From Hyphomicrobiaceae bacterium (GTDB lineage: Bacteria; Pseudomonadota; Alphaproteobacteria; Rhizobiales; Hyphomicrobiaceae), in assembly GCA_021775735.1 (NCBI GenBank), contig JAJFHG010000021.1, positions 36,149 to 100,148 of the forward strand: 64,000 nucleotides of DNA, written 5' to 3'. Under the pieces are notes generated by a model. The model worked only from the letters and a program-made list of their open reading frames with translations, did no database searches and had not been told where the DNA came from. Below are positions 8,623 to 17,955 of this stretch, piece by piece (position 1 is the stretch's first letter; each line of letters begins with the position of its first letter). The position numbers were made by a program, and so were the translations under genes.

Positions 8623-9621
8623 ATGACGGGAAAACGAATGAACATATCACAGCGACTGCAGATGGCCCGAAGTAACCAGCGGGCCTATCTTAGAGGCAGC
8701 GTAGCCGACAAACGGAGTAGGCTCTTTTTACGCGGCCGGGTCGGTGCAAAGAAAACAAATACAGCGTTAGAGCGCCCCAAGCCGGTAAAAAGTTATGGTC
8801 GCATGGGTGATCTTGAAGTGCGCCTTGGACAAGGTCGCCGCGATATCGTTAAGGCACAACGCTTGCGCTTTCAGGTGTTTTATCAGGAGATGGCAGCAAG
8901 TGCTGGACCGATAGCGACCATGCGCCGTCGCGATCAAGATGCCTATGATGCGGTTTGCGATCATCTTCTTGTCGTTGATCATGCCCGTGACAGCGAACCC
9001 GTGGAGCCATGGCGGCGCGGACGTCGTGCGAAAGTCGTTGGTACATACCGCGTGTTGCGCCAGGAAAAAGCTGAGCGCACTCTTGGCTTTTATACGCAGA
9101 GTGAATACGACATTGCCCCGTTGATAGCGGCCAAATCGCCAGATTATCGCTTCATGGAGCTTGGCCGCTCGTGTGTTCTCAAGCCGTATCGCAACAAACG
9201 ATCAGTTGAATTGCTATGGCATGGACTTTGGACATATGTGCGCGAGCACAATATCGATGTGATGATCGGGTGCGCGAGTTTTCCAGGAACGGATCCAGAT
9301 GCCCACGCCTTGGCCCTAAGTTTTCTGCATTATCATGCGCGGGCACCAGAGGAATGGCGCTGTGTTGCCCATCCACACTTGTTCCAGACCTTGAATCGCA
9401 TGCCTGAAGACAAGGTTGATGCACGCGCCGCATTGCGTCATATGCCGCCTTTGATCAAAGGGTATTTACGTCTTGGTGCCTTCGTCGGTGATGGCGCAGT
9501 GATTGACAACCAATTCGGCACAACTGACGTTCTGATAATACTGCCCGTCGAGAATATTGACCCGCGTTACTTTGAGCACTTTGGCGCACCAACGGAAAGT
9601 CAAAGCCGTTTGGCGTCTTGA
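8623..9621 (+). CDS. olsB: OlsB-like L-ornithine N-alpha-acyltransferase
   Basis: 332 residues of the COG3176/GNAT-like acyltransferase family. OlsB transfers a 3-hydroxyacyl group from acyl-ACP to the alpha-amino group of ornithine, the first step of the phosphorus-free ornithine lipids of the outer membrane. Recognisable stretches are AQRLRFQVFYQEM, a CDHLLVVD segment, VVGTYRVLR, the core FMELGRSCVLKPYRNKRS, and IGCASFPGTDP with later PLIKGYLRLGAFVGDGAVID. A basic N-terminal extension of about 60 residues is unusual. The partner OlsA O-acyltransferase is not adjacent; the PlsC-family gene at 24.6 kb is the only candidate in the window. Starts ATG 8623 and ATG 8638 are both possible. It is convergent with maeB. 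Confidence 0.85.
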   Translation: MTGKRMNISQRLQMARSNQRAYLRGSVADKRSRLFLRGRVGAKKTNTALERPKPVKSYGRMGDLEVRLGQGRRDIVKAQRLRFQVFYQEMAASAGPIATMRRRDQDAYDAVCDHLLVVDHARDSEPVEPWRRGRRAKVVGTYRVLRQEKAERTLGFYTQSEYDIAPLIAAKSPDYRFMELGRSCVLKPYRNKRSVELLWHGLWTYVREHNIDVMIGCASFPGTDPDAHALALSFLHYHARAPEEWRCVAHPHLFQTLNRMPEDKVDARAALRHMPPLIKGYLRLGAFVGDGAVIDNQFGTTDVLIILPVENIDPRYFEHFGAPTESQSRLAS

Positions 9622-9670
9622 GGGTCCGTGTTTCGGCCGTGCTGTTGACACCTCGTTAGCCGGCCTTTTC

Positions 9671-11941
9671 TCAATCGCCTATGTTGTAGGCGGCAAGTGC
9701 TGCCAAGTTCATAATATCAGCGTCGCGCGCGCCAAGCGTGCAGATTTGGACCGAATGCTCCAAGCCGACCAGCAGAGGGCCCATCACCGTGGCCCCGCCT
9801 AACTCGCGCAACATTTTTGTTGAGATGGAGGCGGCGTGGAAGGCTGGCATGATCAAAACGTTGGCCGTGTCTGATAGACGACAGAACGGATAGTGCGCCA
9901 TCAGGTCAGGGCTGAGCGCGACATCGGCGGACATGTCTCCATCATATTCAAAGTCCACGTTGCGGGAGTCGAGAATAGATACGGCTTCGCGCACTTCATC
10001 AGACCGTTCACCGCGCGGATTGCCAAAGTTGGAGTACGCGAGCAGAGCGACGCGCGGCTCTAAGCCAAAGTTACGTGCTGCCCGTGCCGATTCCTCAGCA
10101 ATGTTGGCCAACTCCTCAGGCGTTGGCATGTTATGCACGCTGGTATCGGCAATCAGCACCGCACGACCGCGGCACAATGCGAGACTAACTCCGATCATTT
10201 CACGATTGGGGTGAGGGTCAATGACCCGGCGCACATCTCTGAACACACTCGTCCAACTGCGCGTTGCACCTGATATCATTGCGTCAGCATGACCCTGTGT
10301 AACCATCAACGCGGAAAACACATTGCGTTCATTGTGCACAAGTCTGGCGCAATCGCGGTATAGAAGTCCGCGCCGCTGCATGCGCTCATAAAGCTCATCT
10401 GTGAACGCTTCTGCGAATGGTGAGGTGCTGGTATCGTGCACTTCAATTTCATCTGGCATTTTAATGCCGATTTCGGCGAAGCGTTCCGCCACCACATCTT
10501 TGCTTCCAACGAGGATAGGTGCGCCAAAACCCTGGGCCAGGTAGGCTGTTGCTGCGCGGATAATGGCAGGGTCTTCACCTTCAGCAAAGATAACGCGTTT
10601 TGGATTCTTGCGCACGGTATCAAATGTTGATTGTAGCCAGCCGGTAACCGGATTGAGTCTGGCTTCGAGGCGGTCTTCATAGGCGTCCATGTCCACAATC
10701 GGCATGCGCGCTACGCCGGACTCCATGGCAGCTTTTGCAACAGCAGGTGGGACGTGGGATATCAACCGAGGATCAAAGGGTGCTGGAATAATGTAATCTG
10801 CACCAAAAGTTGGCCTGCGACCGTGAAATGCCTTCATAACTTCATCGGGCACTTCGGCTTGGGCCAATGCGGCTAAGGCCTCAGCAGCAGCTATTTTCAT
10901 GTCTTCGTTGATGGTCGAGGCTTGAACATCAAGAGCGCCACGGAAAATAAATGGAAAACCGAGAACGTTATTGATTTGATTGGGGTAGTCAGAACGCCCC
11001 GTTGCTATGATGGCATCCGAACGCACCGCTTTTACATCTTCCGGCGTAATCTCAGGATCCGGGTTGGCCATTGCAAAGATAATTGGATTTTTGGCCATCG
11101 AGGCGACCATGTCCTGCGTGACGGCGCCTTTAACAGATAGACCAAAAAATGCATCAGCACCTTTCAGGGCATCAGCAAGTGTGCGGGCGTCCGTCTCGGA
11201 TTGGTAGGCCGACTTCCATTGATTGATGCCGGTCTTACGGTCACGATAAATGACACCCTTGGTGTCACATAAGATGACGTTCTTTTTCTGCACGCCCATC
11301 GTGCACAACAAGTTGAGGCACGCAATCGCAGCAGCACCGGCCCCGTTGACCACCAAGGTCACATCTTTCATTTTACGCTTGGTGAGTTTAACGGCGTTGA
11401 GTAACCCAGCGGCCGCAATAATTGCGGTGCCGTGTTGGTCATCGTGAAACACTGGAATATCGAGCAAGTCTTTAAGTTGCTCTTCAATCAAAAAGCAGTC
11501 TGGTGCTTTGATGTCTTCAAGATTGATGCCGCCAAAGGACGCCCCAAGATAGCGGACGGAATTGACGAAAGCATCAACGTCTTCTGTATCGACCAGTAGA
11601 TCGATGCTGTCGATGTCGGCAAAGCGCTTGAACAATGCAGCTTTACCCTCCATCACTGGTTTCGACGCCAGTGCACCAAGGTTGCCGAGCCCCAGAATGG
11701 CCGATCCATTGGAGACCACAGCAACCAGATTGCCCTTGTTGGTGTACTGGTATGCGGCGGAGGCATCTTCGGCAATCGCTTCGACAGGAGCTGCAACACC
11801 AGGCGAATAGGCAAGTGACAGGTCACGCTGTGTTGCAAGCGGCTTGGTCGGTGTAATTTCGAGTTTGCCAGGCTTACCCTGTGCGTGAAAGCGCAAGGCG
11901 TCTTGCGCTGTGACGTGCGCAGTTGCAAATTTGCTTTTCAT
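9671..11941 (-). CDS. maeB: NADP-dependent malic enzyme with PTA-like domain
   Basis: 756 residues, the length of MaeB-type multidomain malic enzymes, which oxidatively decarboxylate malate to pyruvate with NADP+ reduction. The N-terminal catalytic part carries SLAYSPGVAAPV, HDDQHGTAI (metal and substrate region) and the NAD(P)-binding segment VVNGAGAAAIAC. From about residue 430 a phosphotransacetylase-like domain follows (PKRVIFAEGEDP, GATRSWTSVFRDV, VGLEHSVQIC); in this family it is not an active PTA and mediates acetyl-CoA inhibition and oligomerisation. It links the TCA cycle to gluconeogenesis and NADPH supply. Monocistronic on the minus strand and divergent from mutS over about 270 bases. 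Confidence 0.95.
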   Translation of the reverse strand: MKSKFATAHVTAQDALRFHAQGKPGKLEITPTKPLATQRDLSLAYSPGVAAPVEAIAEDASAAYQYTNKGNLVAVVSNGSAILGLGNLGALASKPVMEGKAALFKRFADIDSIDLLVDTEDVDAFVNSVRYLGASFGGINLEDIKAPDCFLIEEQLKDLLDIPVFHDDQHGTAIIAAAGLLNAVKLTKRKMKDVTLVVNGAGAAAIACLNLLCTMGVQKKNVILCDTKGVIYRDRKTGINQWKSAYQSETDARTLADALKGADAFFGLSVKGAVTQDMVASMAKNPIIFAMANPDPEITPEDVKAVRSDAIIATGRSDYPNQINNVLGFPFIFRGALDVQASTINEDMKIAAAEALAALAQAEVPDEVMKAFHGRRPTFGADYIIPAPFDPRLISHVPPAVAKAAMESGVARMPIVDMDAYEDRLEARLNPVTGWLQSTFDTVRKNPKRVIFAEGEDPAIIRAATAYLAQGFGAPILVGSKDVVAERFAEIGIKMPDEIEVHDTSTSPFAEAFTDELYERMQRRGLLYRDCARLVHNERNVFSALMVTQGHADAMISGATRSWTSVFRDVRRVIDPHPNREMIGVSLALCRGRAVLIADTSVHNMPTPEELANIAEESARAARNFGLEPRVALLAYSNFGNPRGERSDEVREAVSILDSRNVDFEYDGDMSADVALSPDLMAHYPFCRLSDTANVLIMPAFHAASISTKMLRELGGATVMGPLLVGLEHSVQICTLGARDADIMNLAALAAYNIGD

Positions 11942-12212
11942 GGTCCCTATGGAGTGCGAATGAGAGGATCAGTGAGTGCAGGTGGCACCACACATGGCCC
12001 CAGGAGGTTTGGCTAGCACGATAGGTGGTGCGAGGCCGGGACTCAACAGGGCATTGGCGCACGCTTGGACTTTGGTGCTATCCGGGCTTGAGATATCATT
12101 CTCATCCAGACGGCACTGTAAATGTGAATTGAGCGCACCCATCACATGGTGCTGGCCCGGTTTGCCAATTGAATTTAGGTTAATACATGACGCGTGAAGG
12201 TGGCATCAGCCC

Positions 12213-15026
12213 GTGAGTGCCAAATCAAAGACACCTGAAAACGACGACACCAAGTCGGCGCCGATACGGTCTGCTGAAGGTGCAACGCCGTCTATGGCGC
12301 AATACCTGGAGATCAAAGCTGCTAATCCGGACAGCCTCCTATGGTACCGGATGGGCGATTTTTATGAACTCTTCTTTGAAGATGCGGAGGTTGCAGCCAA
12401 AGCCCTTGGTATTGTGCTGACCAAGCGCGGCAAGCACTTGGGCGAGGATATCGCCATGTGTGGTGTGCCGGTCCACAAGTCTGATGAGTATTTGCAAAAG
12501 CTGATCAAGCAGGGCTATCGCGTCGCGGTCTGTGAGCAACTGGAAGATCCGGTTGAGGCGCGCAAGCGTGGTTCGAAAGCTGTTGTTCATCGCGATGTCG
12601 TGCGTCTCGTGACGCCCGGCACGCTCACAGAAGATGCGCTGCTCGATTCAGGTAAACGCAATTTTCTGACTGCGCTGTTTGCAGTTGCCAAAGACAAAGA
12701 TAACGAAGAGCACGACGCTGGATCGCTTGTTGAACGTGAAGACAACTTGGCGATTGCATCTGTTGATATTTCAACGGGTGAGTTTGAAGTGGGTGAAATT
12801 CAGGGCCGTGATTTGCCTGGCGAACTCATTCGCCTATCGCCAAGTGAAGTTATTGGGACAGAGCGGCTTTTAGGAGATCTGGGGGTTGGTCAATGGATTA
12901 CGGTTGCTGGTGCGGCACCAACGTCGGTACCAACGCCGTCTTTTGATTCTCTTTCAGGTGAACGCCAACTGAAAGAACAGCTCGGTGTTACCGACTTGCA
13001 GGGATTTGGTACGTTCTCGCGTGCAATGCTCGCTGCTGTTGGAAGTTTGCTGCGCTACATCGATTTGACGCAAATCGGCAAACGACCGTTGTTGCGCCCG
13101 CCGCGCATCGTGGGCCACAATGATGCGCTTTTGATCGATGCGGCAAGCCGCGCAAGTCTGGAACTTATTCGCGCTACCAATGGCGAAAAACGCGGTAGTT
13201 TATTGCATGCGATTGATCGCACCGTAACAGGAGCTGGCGCGCGTGAGCTCTCTGCACGTCTTGCAAGCCCCATCGTGGATCATGAAGCCATTGAAGCACG
13301 TCTTGATGAGGTTGCGTATTTGATTGACCACGAGCTATTGCGCGAGACTTTGCGCACTACGTTGGTCGGTACGCCGGATGTTGCTCGTGCCATGTCACGG
13401 CTGTCTTTCGGTCGTGGCGGACCGAGAGATTTAGCAGGTATACGTGATGGTTTGGAAATAGCCGCAGTCTGCGCCAATGCACTACATGAAAGCAGCGATG
13501 CGATTGGACTGCCGCAAGGTCTTGCCCATTTGGTATCACGTATGGGTGCTGCGGGGCGTGATCTCAAAACCAAGCTGGACGCGGCTTTGGTTGACGCACC
13601 CCCGCACCTCAAGCGCGATGGCGGCTTTGTAGCAAAAGCGTTTCATGCAGATCTCGATGACGCACGGTCTTTAAGAGATGACAGCCGCAAGGTAATGGCC
13701 TCTCTGGAGGCGCAGTACATCACGCAGACAGACGTGAAAACACTCAAGATCCGTCATAATAACGTCATTGGTTATTTCCTTGAGGTGACCCAGGCTAACA
13801 GCAAGGCGCTTCTTGAAGCGCCGCTCAATGAAACCTTCCATCACAAACAAACCATGGCCAATGCCATGCGTTTTACGACCACGGAGCTCACAGAAATTGA
13901 GGGCCGGATCGCCTCGGCGGCCGAGCGCGCCCTGCAACTTGAACACGAAATCTTCTCTGAATTGATCGAAGAGGTAAAAGCAGAAGAGAAAGCGCTGTCT
14001 GACTTGGCAACAGCACTGGGCGTGCTTGATCATGTCGCGGCATTGGCGGAGTTGGCGCATATCGAAAGCTATGTTCGTCCGCGCATTGAAACCAACCGGG
14101 CTTTTAACATTGTTGGTGGACGCCATCCTGTTGTCGAACAGGCGTTGCGCAAAGAAAATGCAGCACCATTCATCGCAAATGATTGTCAGTTGGGCAGTGA
14201 AGATGGTGCTCCAAATGGATTTGATGAGACAACAGTAGCCAGACTGTGGTTGGTCACCGGACCCAATATGGCGGGTAAATCAACTTTCCTGCGCCAAAAC
14301 GCATTGATTGCTGTCATGGCGCAGATGGGATCGTTTGTGCCTGCTCAAGAGGTCACTATCGGGGTGATAGATCGGGTGTTTTCGCGTGTCGGTGCGGCCG
14401 ACGATTTAGCCCGGGGCCGTTCGACTTTCATGGTTGAGATGATCGAGACAGCAGGAATTCTCAATCAGGCAAGCGATCGATCCATGGTTATTCTGGATGA
14501 AATTGGGCGTGGAACAGCAACTTATGATGGGTTGTCTATTGCTTGGGCGGCAGTGGAGTTTTTGCATGATGTTGTGCAATGTCGCACGTTATTTGCGACG
14601 CACTACCATGAGATGACGGTTTTGGCAGACCGTTTGGACAACGTCACCAACGTGACAATGGATGTGAAGGAATGGCGCGACGACATTGTCTTTTTGCATA
14701 AGGTCAAATCCGGTGCTGCGGACCGCTCATATGGTGTGCAGGTCGCCAAGCTTGCCGGTTTGCCAAAGCCGGTTATCAAGCGTGCTCGTGAGGTTCTCAA
14801 GAGATTGGAAGCGCGCCGCGATGGCGCGGACGGTGGTGCTGAAAGCCTCAATGATCTGCCGTTGTTTCAAACAGCCCATTTTGACGAAGAGCAAGATGGT
14901 GCTGCGCGCACATGCCCCGTGACAGACCGGCTGGAAAGCCTCAATATCGATGACATGTCGCCGCGAGCAGCACTTGATGCCCTATATGATCTCAAAGCTC
15001 TGATGCAAAAAGACCGCGGATCTTAA
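12213..15026 (+). CDS. mutS: DNA mismatch repair protein MutS
   Basis: 937 residues with all MutS domains: mismatch-binding N-terminus (MAQYLEIKAANPDSLLWYRM and GDFYELFFEDA, the Phe-x-Glu mismatch wedge lying in the latter), connector, clamp/lever, and C-terminal ABC-type ATPase with Walker A TGPNMAGKST (about 682-691), VILDEIGRGTATYDG (Walker B/signature) and FATHYHEM. It binds mispairs and recruits MutL. The only plausible start is GTG 12213, with GAAGG-type purines about ten bases upstream. No mutL in the window. It lies about 40 bases upstream of glnD, a common rhizobial arrangement. Confidence 0.97.
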   Translation: MSAKSKTPENDDTKSAPIRSAEGATPSMAQYLEIKAANPDSLLWYRMGDFYELFFEDAEVAAKALGIVLTKRGKHLGEDIAMCGVPVHKSDEYLQKLIKQGYRVAVCEQLEDPVEARKRGSKAVVHRDVVRLVTPGTLTEDALLDSGKRNFLTALFAVAKDKDNEEHDAGSLVEREDNLAIASVDISTGEFEVGEIQGRDLPGELIRLSPSEVIGTERLLGDLGVGQWITVAGAAPTSVPTPSFDSLSGERQLKEQLGVTDLQGFGTFSRAMLAAVGSLLRYIDLTQIGKRPLLRPPRIVGHNDALLIDAASRASLELIRATNGEKRGSLLHAIDRTVTGAGARELSARLASPIVDHEAIEARLDEVAYLIDHELLRETLRTTLVGTPDVARAMSRLSFGRGGPRDLAGIRDGLEIAAVCANALHESSDAIGLPQGLAHLVSRMGAAGRDLKTKLDAALVDAPPHLKRDGGFVAKAFHADLDDARSLRDDSRKVMASLEAQYITQTDVKTLKIRHNNVIGYFLEVTQANSKALLEAPLNETFHHKQTMANAMRFTTTELTEIEGRIASAAERALQLEHEIFSELIEEVKAEEKALSDLATALGVLDHVAALAELAHIESYVRPRIETNRAFNIVGGRHPVVEQALRKENAAPFIANDCQLGSEDGAPNGFDETTVARLWLVTGPNMAGKSTFLRQNALIAVMAQMGSFVPAQEVTIGVIDRVFSRVGAADDLARGRSTFMVEMIETAGILNQASDRSMVILDEIGRGTATYDGLSIAWAAVEFLHDVVQCRTLFATHYHEMTVLADRLDNVTNVTMDVKEWRDDIVFLHKVKSGAADRSYGVQVAKLAGLPKPVIKRAREVLKRLEARRDGADGGAESLNDLPLFQTAHFDEEQDGAARTCPVTDRLESLNIDDMSPRAALDALYDLKALMQKDRGS

Positions 15027-15065
15027 AGCTAAAGAGACATATCTGCATTTTAATCTACTCTGAGC

Positions 15066-17849
15066 ATGCCATCACCTTTATCAGCAAAGGCCAAAATGGA
15101 TTCCCCCGCGCACCAGCAAGCTGCATTCTTTGACCCTCAATCCCTACGGGTTGAGTTGACCAGGCTTTTTAATGCCAATGAAAATGCAGATGCAGCGCGG
15201 CCCGAAGTTTTGGAGCGATTAAAAGCGCTGGTCGAGGACGCCTATCGTATTTCAAAGGCTCGGCTAGAAGTTGATCATAACGGGCGTCAGTGCGCCAATG
15301 GTCTTGCACAATTTCAAGATGCGCTCATCGGTCTGATTTATGACTACACGACAACGCACGTCTATCGGGCAACCAACCCATCTGATGCTGAGCGCATGGC
15401 GATCATTGCGACGGGCGGCTATGGGCGTGATCTGTTAGCGCCAAAATCCGATATCGATCTTTTGTTTCTACTGCCTTACAAGCAGACCCCATGGGGCGAG
15501 AGCGTCACCGAATACATCCTCTATATGTTGTGGGATATCGGATTCAAGGTTGGCCACGCCACGCGGACAGTTGATCAATGCGTCAAGCTGGCCCGTGATG
15601 ATTCAACAATTTGTACAGCGCTGCTCGACATGTGGTTGATCCACGGTGACCAGTCGTTGTTTGATGAACTTCAGGAGCGCTTCCGAAAAGATGTTGTGCA
15701 GGGTTCGGCCCGCTCATTTATTGACGCCAAAATGCATGAGCGCGATGAGCGTCACCTGCGTACTGGTGAATCCCGCTACCTCGTTGAGCCAAATGTGAAG
15801 GACGGTAAGGGCGGGTTACGTGACTTACATACCTTGCATTGGATTTCGACGTATCTATTCGGCGATTCTATTGGTGAAGACGCTGTTGCAGCCGGCATTT
15901 TTACACACGCCGAAATGGCGACCTTCAGGCGATGCGAGGATTTTCTTTGGACGGTCAGGTGCTTCTTGCACTTCGTGACAGGACAAGCGGAAGAGCGTCT
16001 GACATTTGAATACCAACCCGTGTTGGCAGATTTGCTCGACTATCAGGACCGTGGTGGTTTGAAGTCAGTCGAGCGCTTTATGAAGCATTATTTTTTGGTT
16101 GCCAAAGATGTTGGTGATCTCACAACTATTTTGTGTACTGCACTTGAGATTCAGCAGCTCAAGTCATCGCCTGGCATGAACAAGATGCTGAATCCCCTGA
16201 ATTGGCGAACGCGCCGCCAAATTCGTGAACGGACCGACTTTCGAATCGACAATGATCGTTTGAATGTGGCGAGTGCCAACGTTTTTAAAAACGACCCCGT
16301 CAATCTCATTAGATTTTTCCTGCATGCAGAATCAACGCACACATTCTTGCATCCTGATGCAATTCGTTTGCTGCGGGGTTCACTTCACTTAGTAGACGAC
16401 AAGCTTCGCAACGACATAGAGGCAAATAGAATATTTCTCGAGCTATTGACCAGCAAAGACCATCCAGCCGCTATTTTGCGGCGTATGAACGAAGCCGGTG
16501 TTCTTGGTCGGTTTGTGCCTGAGTTCGGTCGCATCGTGGCGATGATGCAATTCAACATGTACCATCACTTCACTGTTGATGAGCATTTGTTACGTACCGT
16601 TGAGATGCTAACGGACGTAGAAGATGGTGGGCTTGAAGAAGAGGTCCCACTTTCCAGTAAAATTATTGGCACAGTTAAAAAACGTCGCGCGTTGTTTGTT
16701 GCTGTTTTCTTGCACGATATTGGAAAGGGGCGTGATGAAGATCATTCGGTGGTCGGAGCGCGCATCGCAGCAGAGCTCTGTCCGCGTTTCGGTATGACGG
16801 AGGAGGAAACGGAACTGGTCGTATGGTTGATTGCTCAGCATCTAACCATGAGTCTTGTCTCTGAGCGACGCGATATATCTGACCCCAAAACCATTAGCGA
16901 TTTTGCTGCTGTTGTTGGCACGGTTGAGCGGTTGGATCTCCTTTTGTTGCTGACAGTTGCTGATATTCGTGCCGTCGGTCCAGGTGTGTGGACTGGATGG
17001 AAAGGCCAACTCTTACGTTCGCTCTATTATGAAACGAAGTCATATCTTGAGCAGGGTGCGCAACAGCCCAGTCCGACTGAAGTTGCCAGTGATGCCAAAG
17101 AAAAGTTGCGTGACGCGCTACACGATTGGGACGCTGAAGATCTCCTTGCGTTTACATCGCTGCATTTTCCAGAGTATTGGCAGCGTACCGAGTTTGATCG
17201 CCAGGTTGCGCACGCTAAGCTATATCGCAGGGCGCGGAGAGAGAGTTTACACTTTGCCGTAGATTGCACGACGGACGCGTTTACAGCCATCACTGATCTC
17301 AATATTTATGCACCCAACCATCCAAGGCTATTGGCGTTATTTGCCGGTGCGTGTGCAGCCAACGGTGCCAACATTGCTGGCGCCCATATTGCGACAACGC
17401 GTGACGGATTTGCCATTGATAGTTTCCATCTTGAGCGTGAGTTTGATGAAGACGCAGATGAGTTGCGTCGTGGTGGGCGCATCGGCGACACAATCGACAT
17501 TATTTTAAAGCAAGAACGTACGCTGCAGGATTTGTTGAAGCTGCAGAGAAAAAGAAAGAATAAAAAGATTGATGCGTTCTCTGTTGAGCCGAAAGTCGTC
17601 ATCGACAATACGATTTCAGAGCACTTCACGGTTATAGAAGTGCAAGGCCTTGATCGGCCAGGACTGCTCTATCAGTTGACAACTGCCATTTCTGATTTGT
17701 CGCTGGATATCAACTCAGCGCACATTACAACCCATGGTGAAAAAGCCTTTGATGTCTTTTATGTGTCAGATTTGACGGGTGGTAAAATTATGCGTCAGAG
17801 CAAGAATGATGAAATCACCACAAAGCTTCTAAAAGTCTTGAGTGGATAG
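15066..17849 (+). CDS. glnD: Bifunctional PII uridylyltransferase/UMP-removing enzyme
   Basis: 927 residues, normal length for GlnD. The nucleotidyltransferase domain has GGYGRDLLAPKSDIDLLFLL (Gly-rich loop and the DxD metal pair, about 118-136). An HD hydrolase domain carries HHFTVDEHLLRTVEM and FLHDIGKG (about 548-554) for de-uridylylation. Two ACT domains at the C-terminus (APNHPRLLALFAGACAANG and VQGLDRPGLLYQLT) sense glutamine. It modifies PII proteins according to glutamine level and so controls nitrogen assimilation. It follows mutS and precedes murJ by about 106 bases; these three are often neighbours in Rhizobiales. Confidence 0.97.
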   Translation: MPSPLSAKAKMDSPAHQQAAFFDPQSLRVELTRLFNANENADAARPEVLERLKALVEDAYRISKARLEVDHNGRQCANGLAQFQDALIGLIYDYTTTHVYRATNPSDAERMAIIATGGYGRDLLAPKSDIDLLFLLPYKQTPWGESVTEYILYMLWDIGFKVGHATRTVDQCVKLARDDSTICTALLDMWLIHGDQSLFDELQERFRKDVVQGSARSFIDAKMHERDERHLRTGESRYLVEPNVKDGKGGLRDLHTLHWISTYLFGDSIGEDAVAAGIFTHAEMATFRRCEDFLWTVRCFLHFVTGQAEERLTFEYQPVLADLLDYQDRGGLKSVERFMKHYFLVAKDVGDLTTILCTALEIQQLKSSPGMNKMLNPLNWRTRRQIRERTDFRIDNDRLNVASANVFKNDPVNLIRFFLHAESTHTFLHPDAIRLLRGSLHLVDDKLRNDIEANRIFLELLTSKDHPAAILRRMNEAGVLGRFVPEFGRIVAMMQFNMYHHFTVDEHLLRTVEMLTDVEDGGLEEEVPLSSKIIGTVKKRRALFVAVFLHDIGKGRDEDHSVVGARIAAELCPRFGMTEEETELVVWLIAQHLTMSLVSERRDISDPKTISDFAAVVGTVERLDLLLLLTVADIRAVGPGVWTGWKGQLLRSLYYETKSYLEQGAQQPSPTEVASDAKEKLRDALHDWDAEDLLAFTSLHFPEYWQRTEFDRQVAHAKLYRRARRESLHFAVDCTTDAFTAITDLNIYAPNHPRLLALFAGACAANGANIAGAHIATTRDGFAIDSFHLEREFDEDADELRRGGRIGDTIDIILKQERTLQDLLKLQRKRKNKKIDAFSVEPKVVIDNTISEHFTVIEVQGLDRPGLLYQLTTAISDLSLDINSAHITTHGEKAFDVFYVSDLTGGKIMRQSKNDEITTKLLKVLSG

Positions 17850-17955
17850 ACGACCTGTGTGGTGCCGCGTTTTTTGAATTCTATGAAACGCATGTGTCTT
17901 TGGCAGAACAGAGGGTCTTGCTCTTCGCTGCCCTGTCCGATAAGCCTCACGAGCT

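Noticed and set aside
9622..9670. Terminator between the convergent olsB and maeB genes
   Set aside because: A GGCCG/CGGCC pairing exists with a 21-base loop and a short T-run; the stem is only 5 bp, so I do not list it.
11942..12212. Small gene in the maeB-mutS gap
   Set aside because: The plus-strand frame at 11976-12197 has no recognisable motif, no signal peptide and no clear ribosome-binding site.
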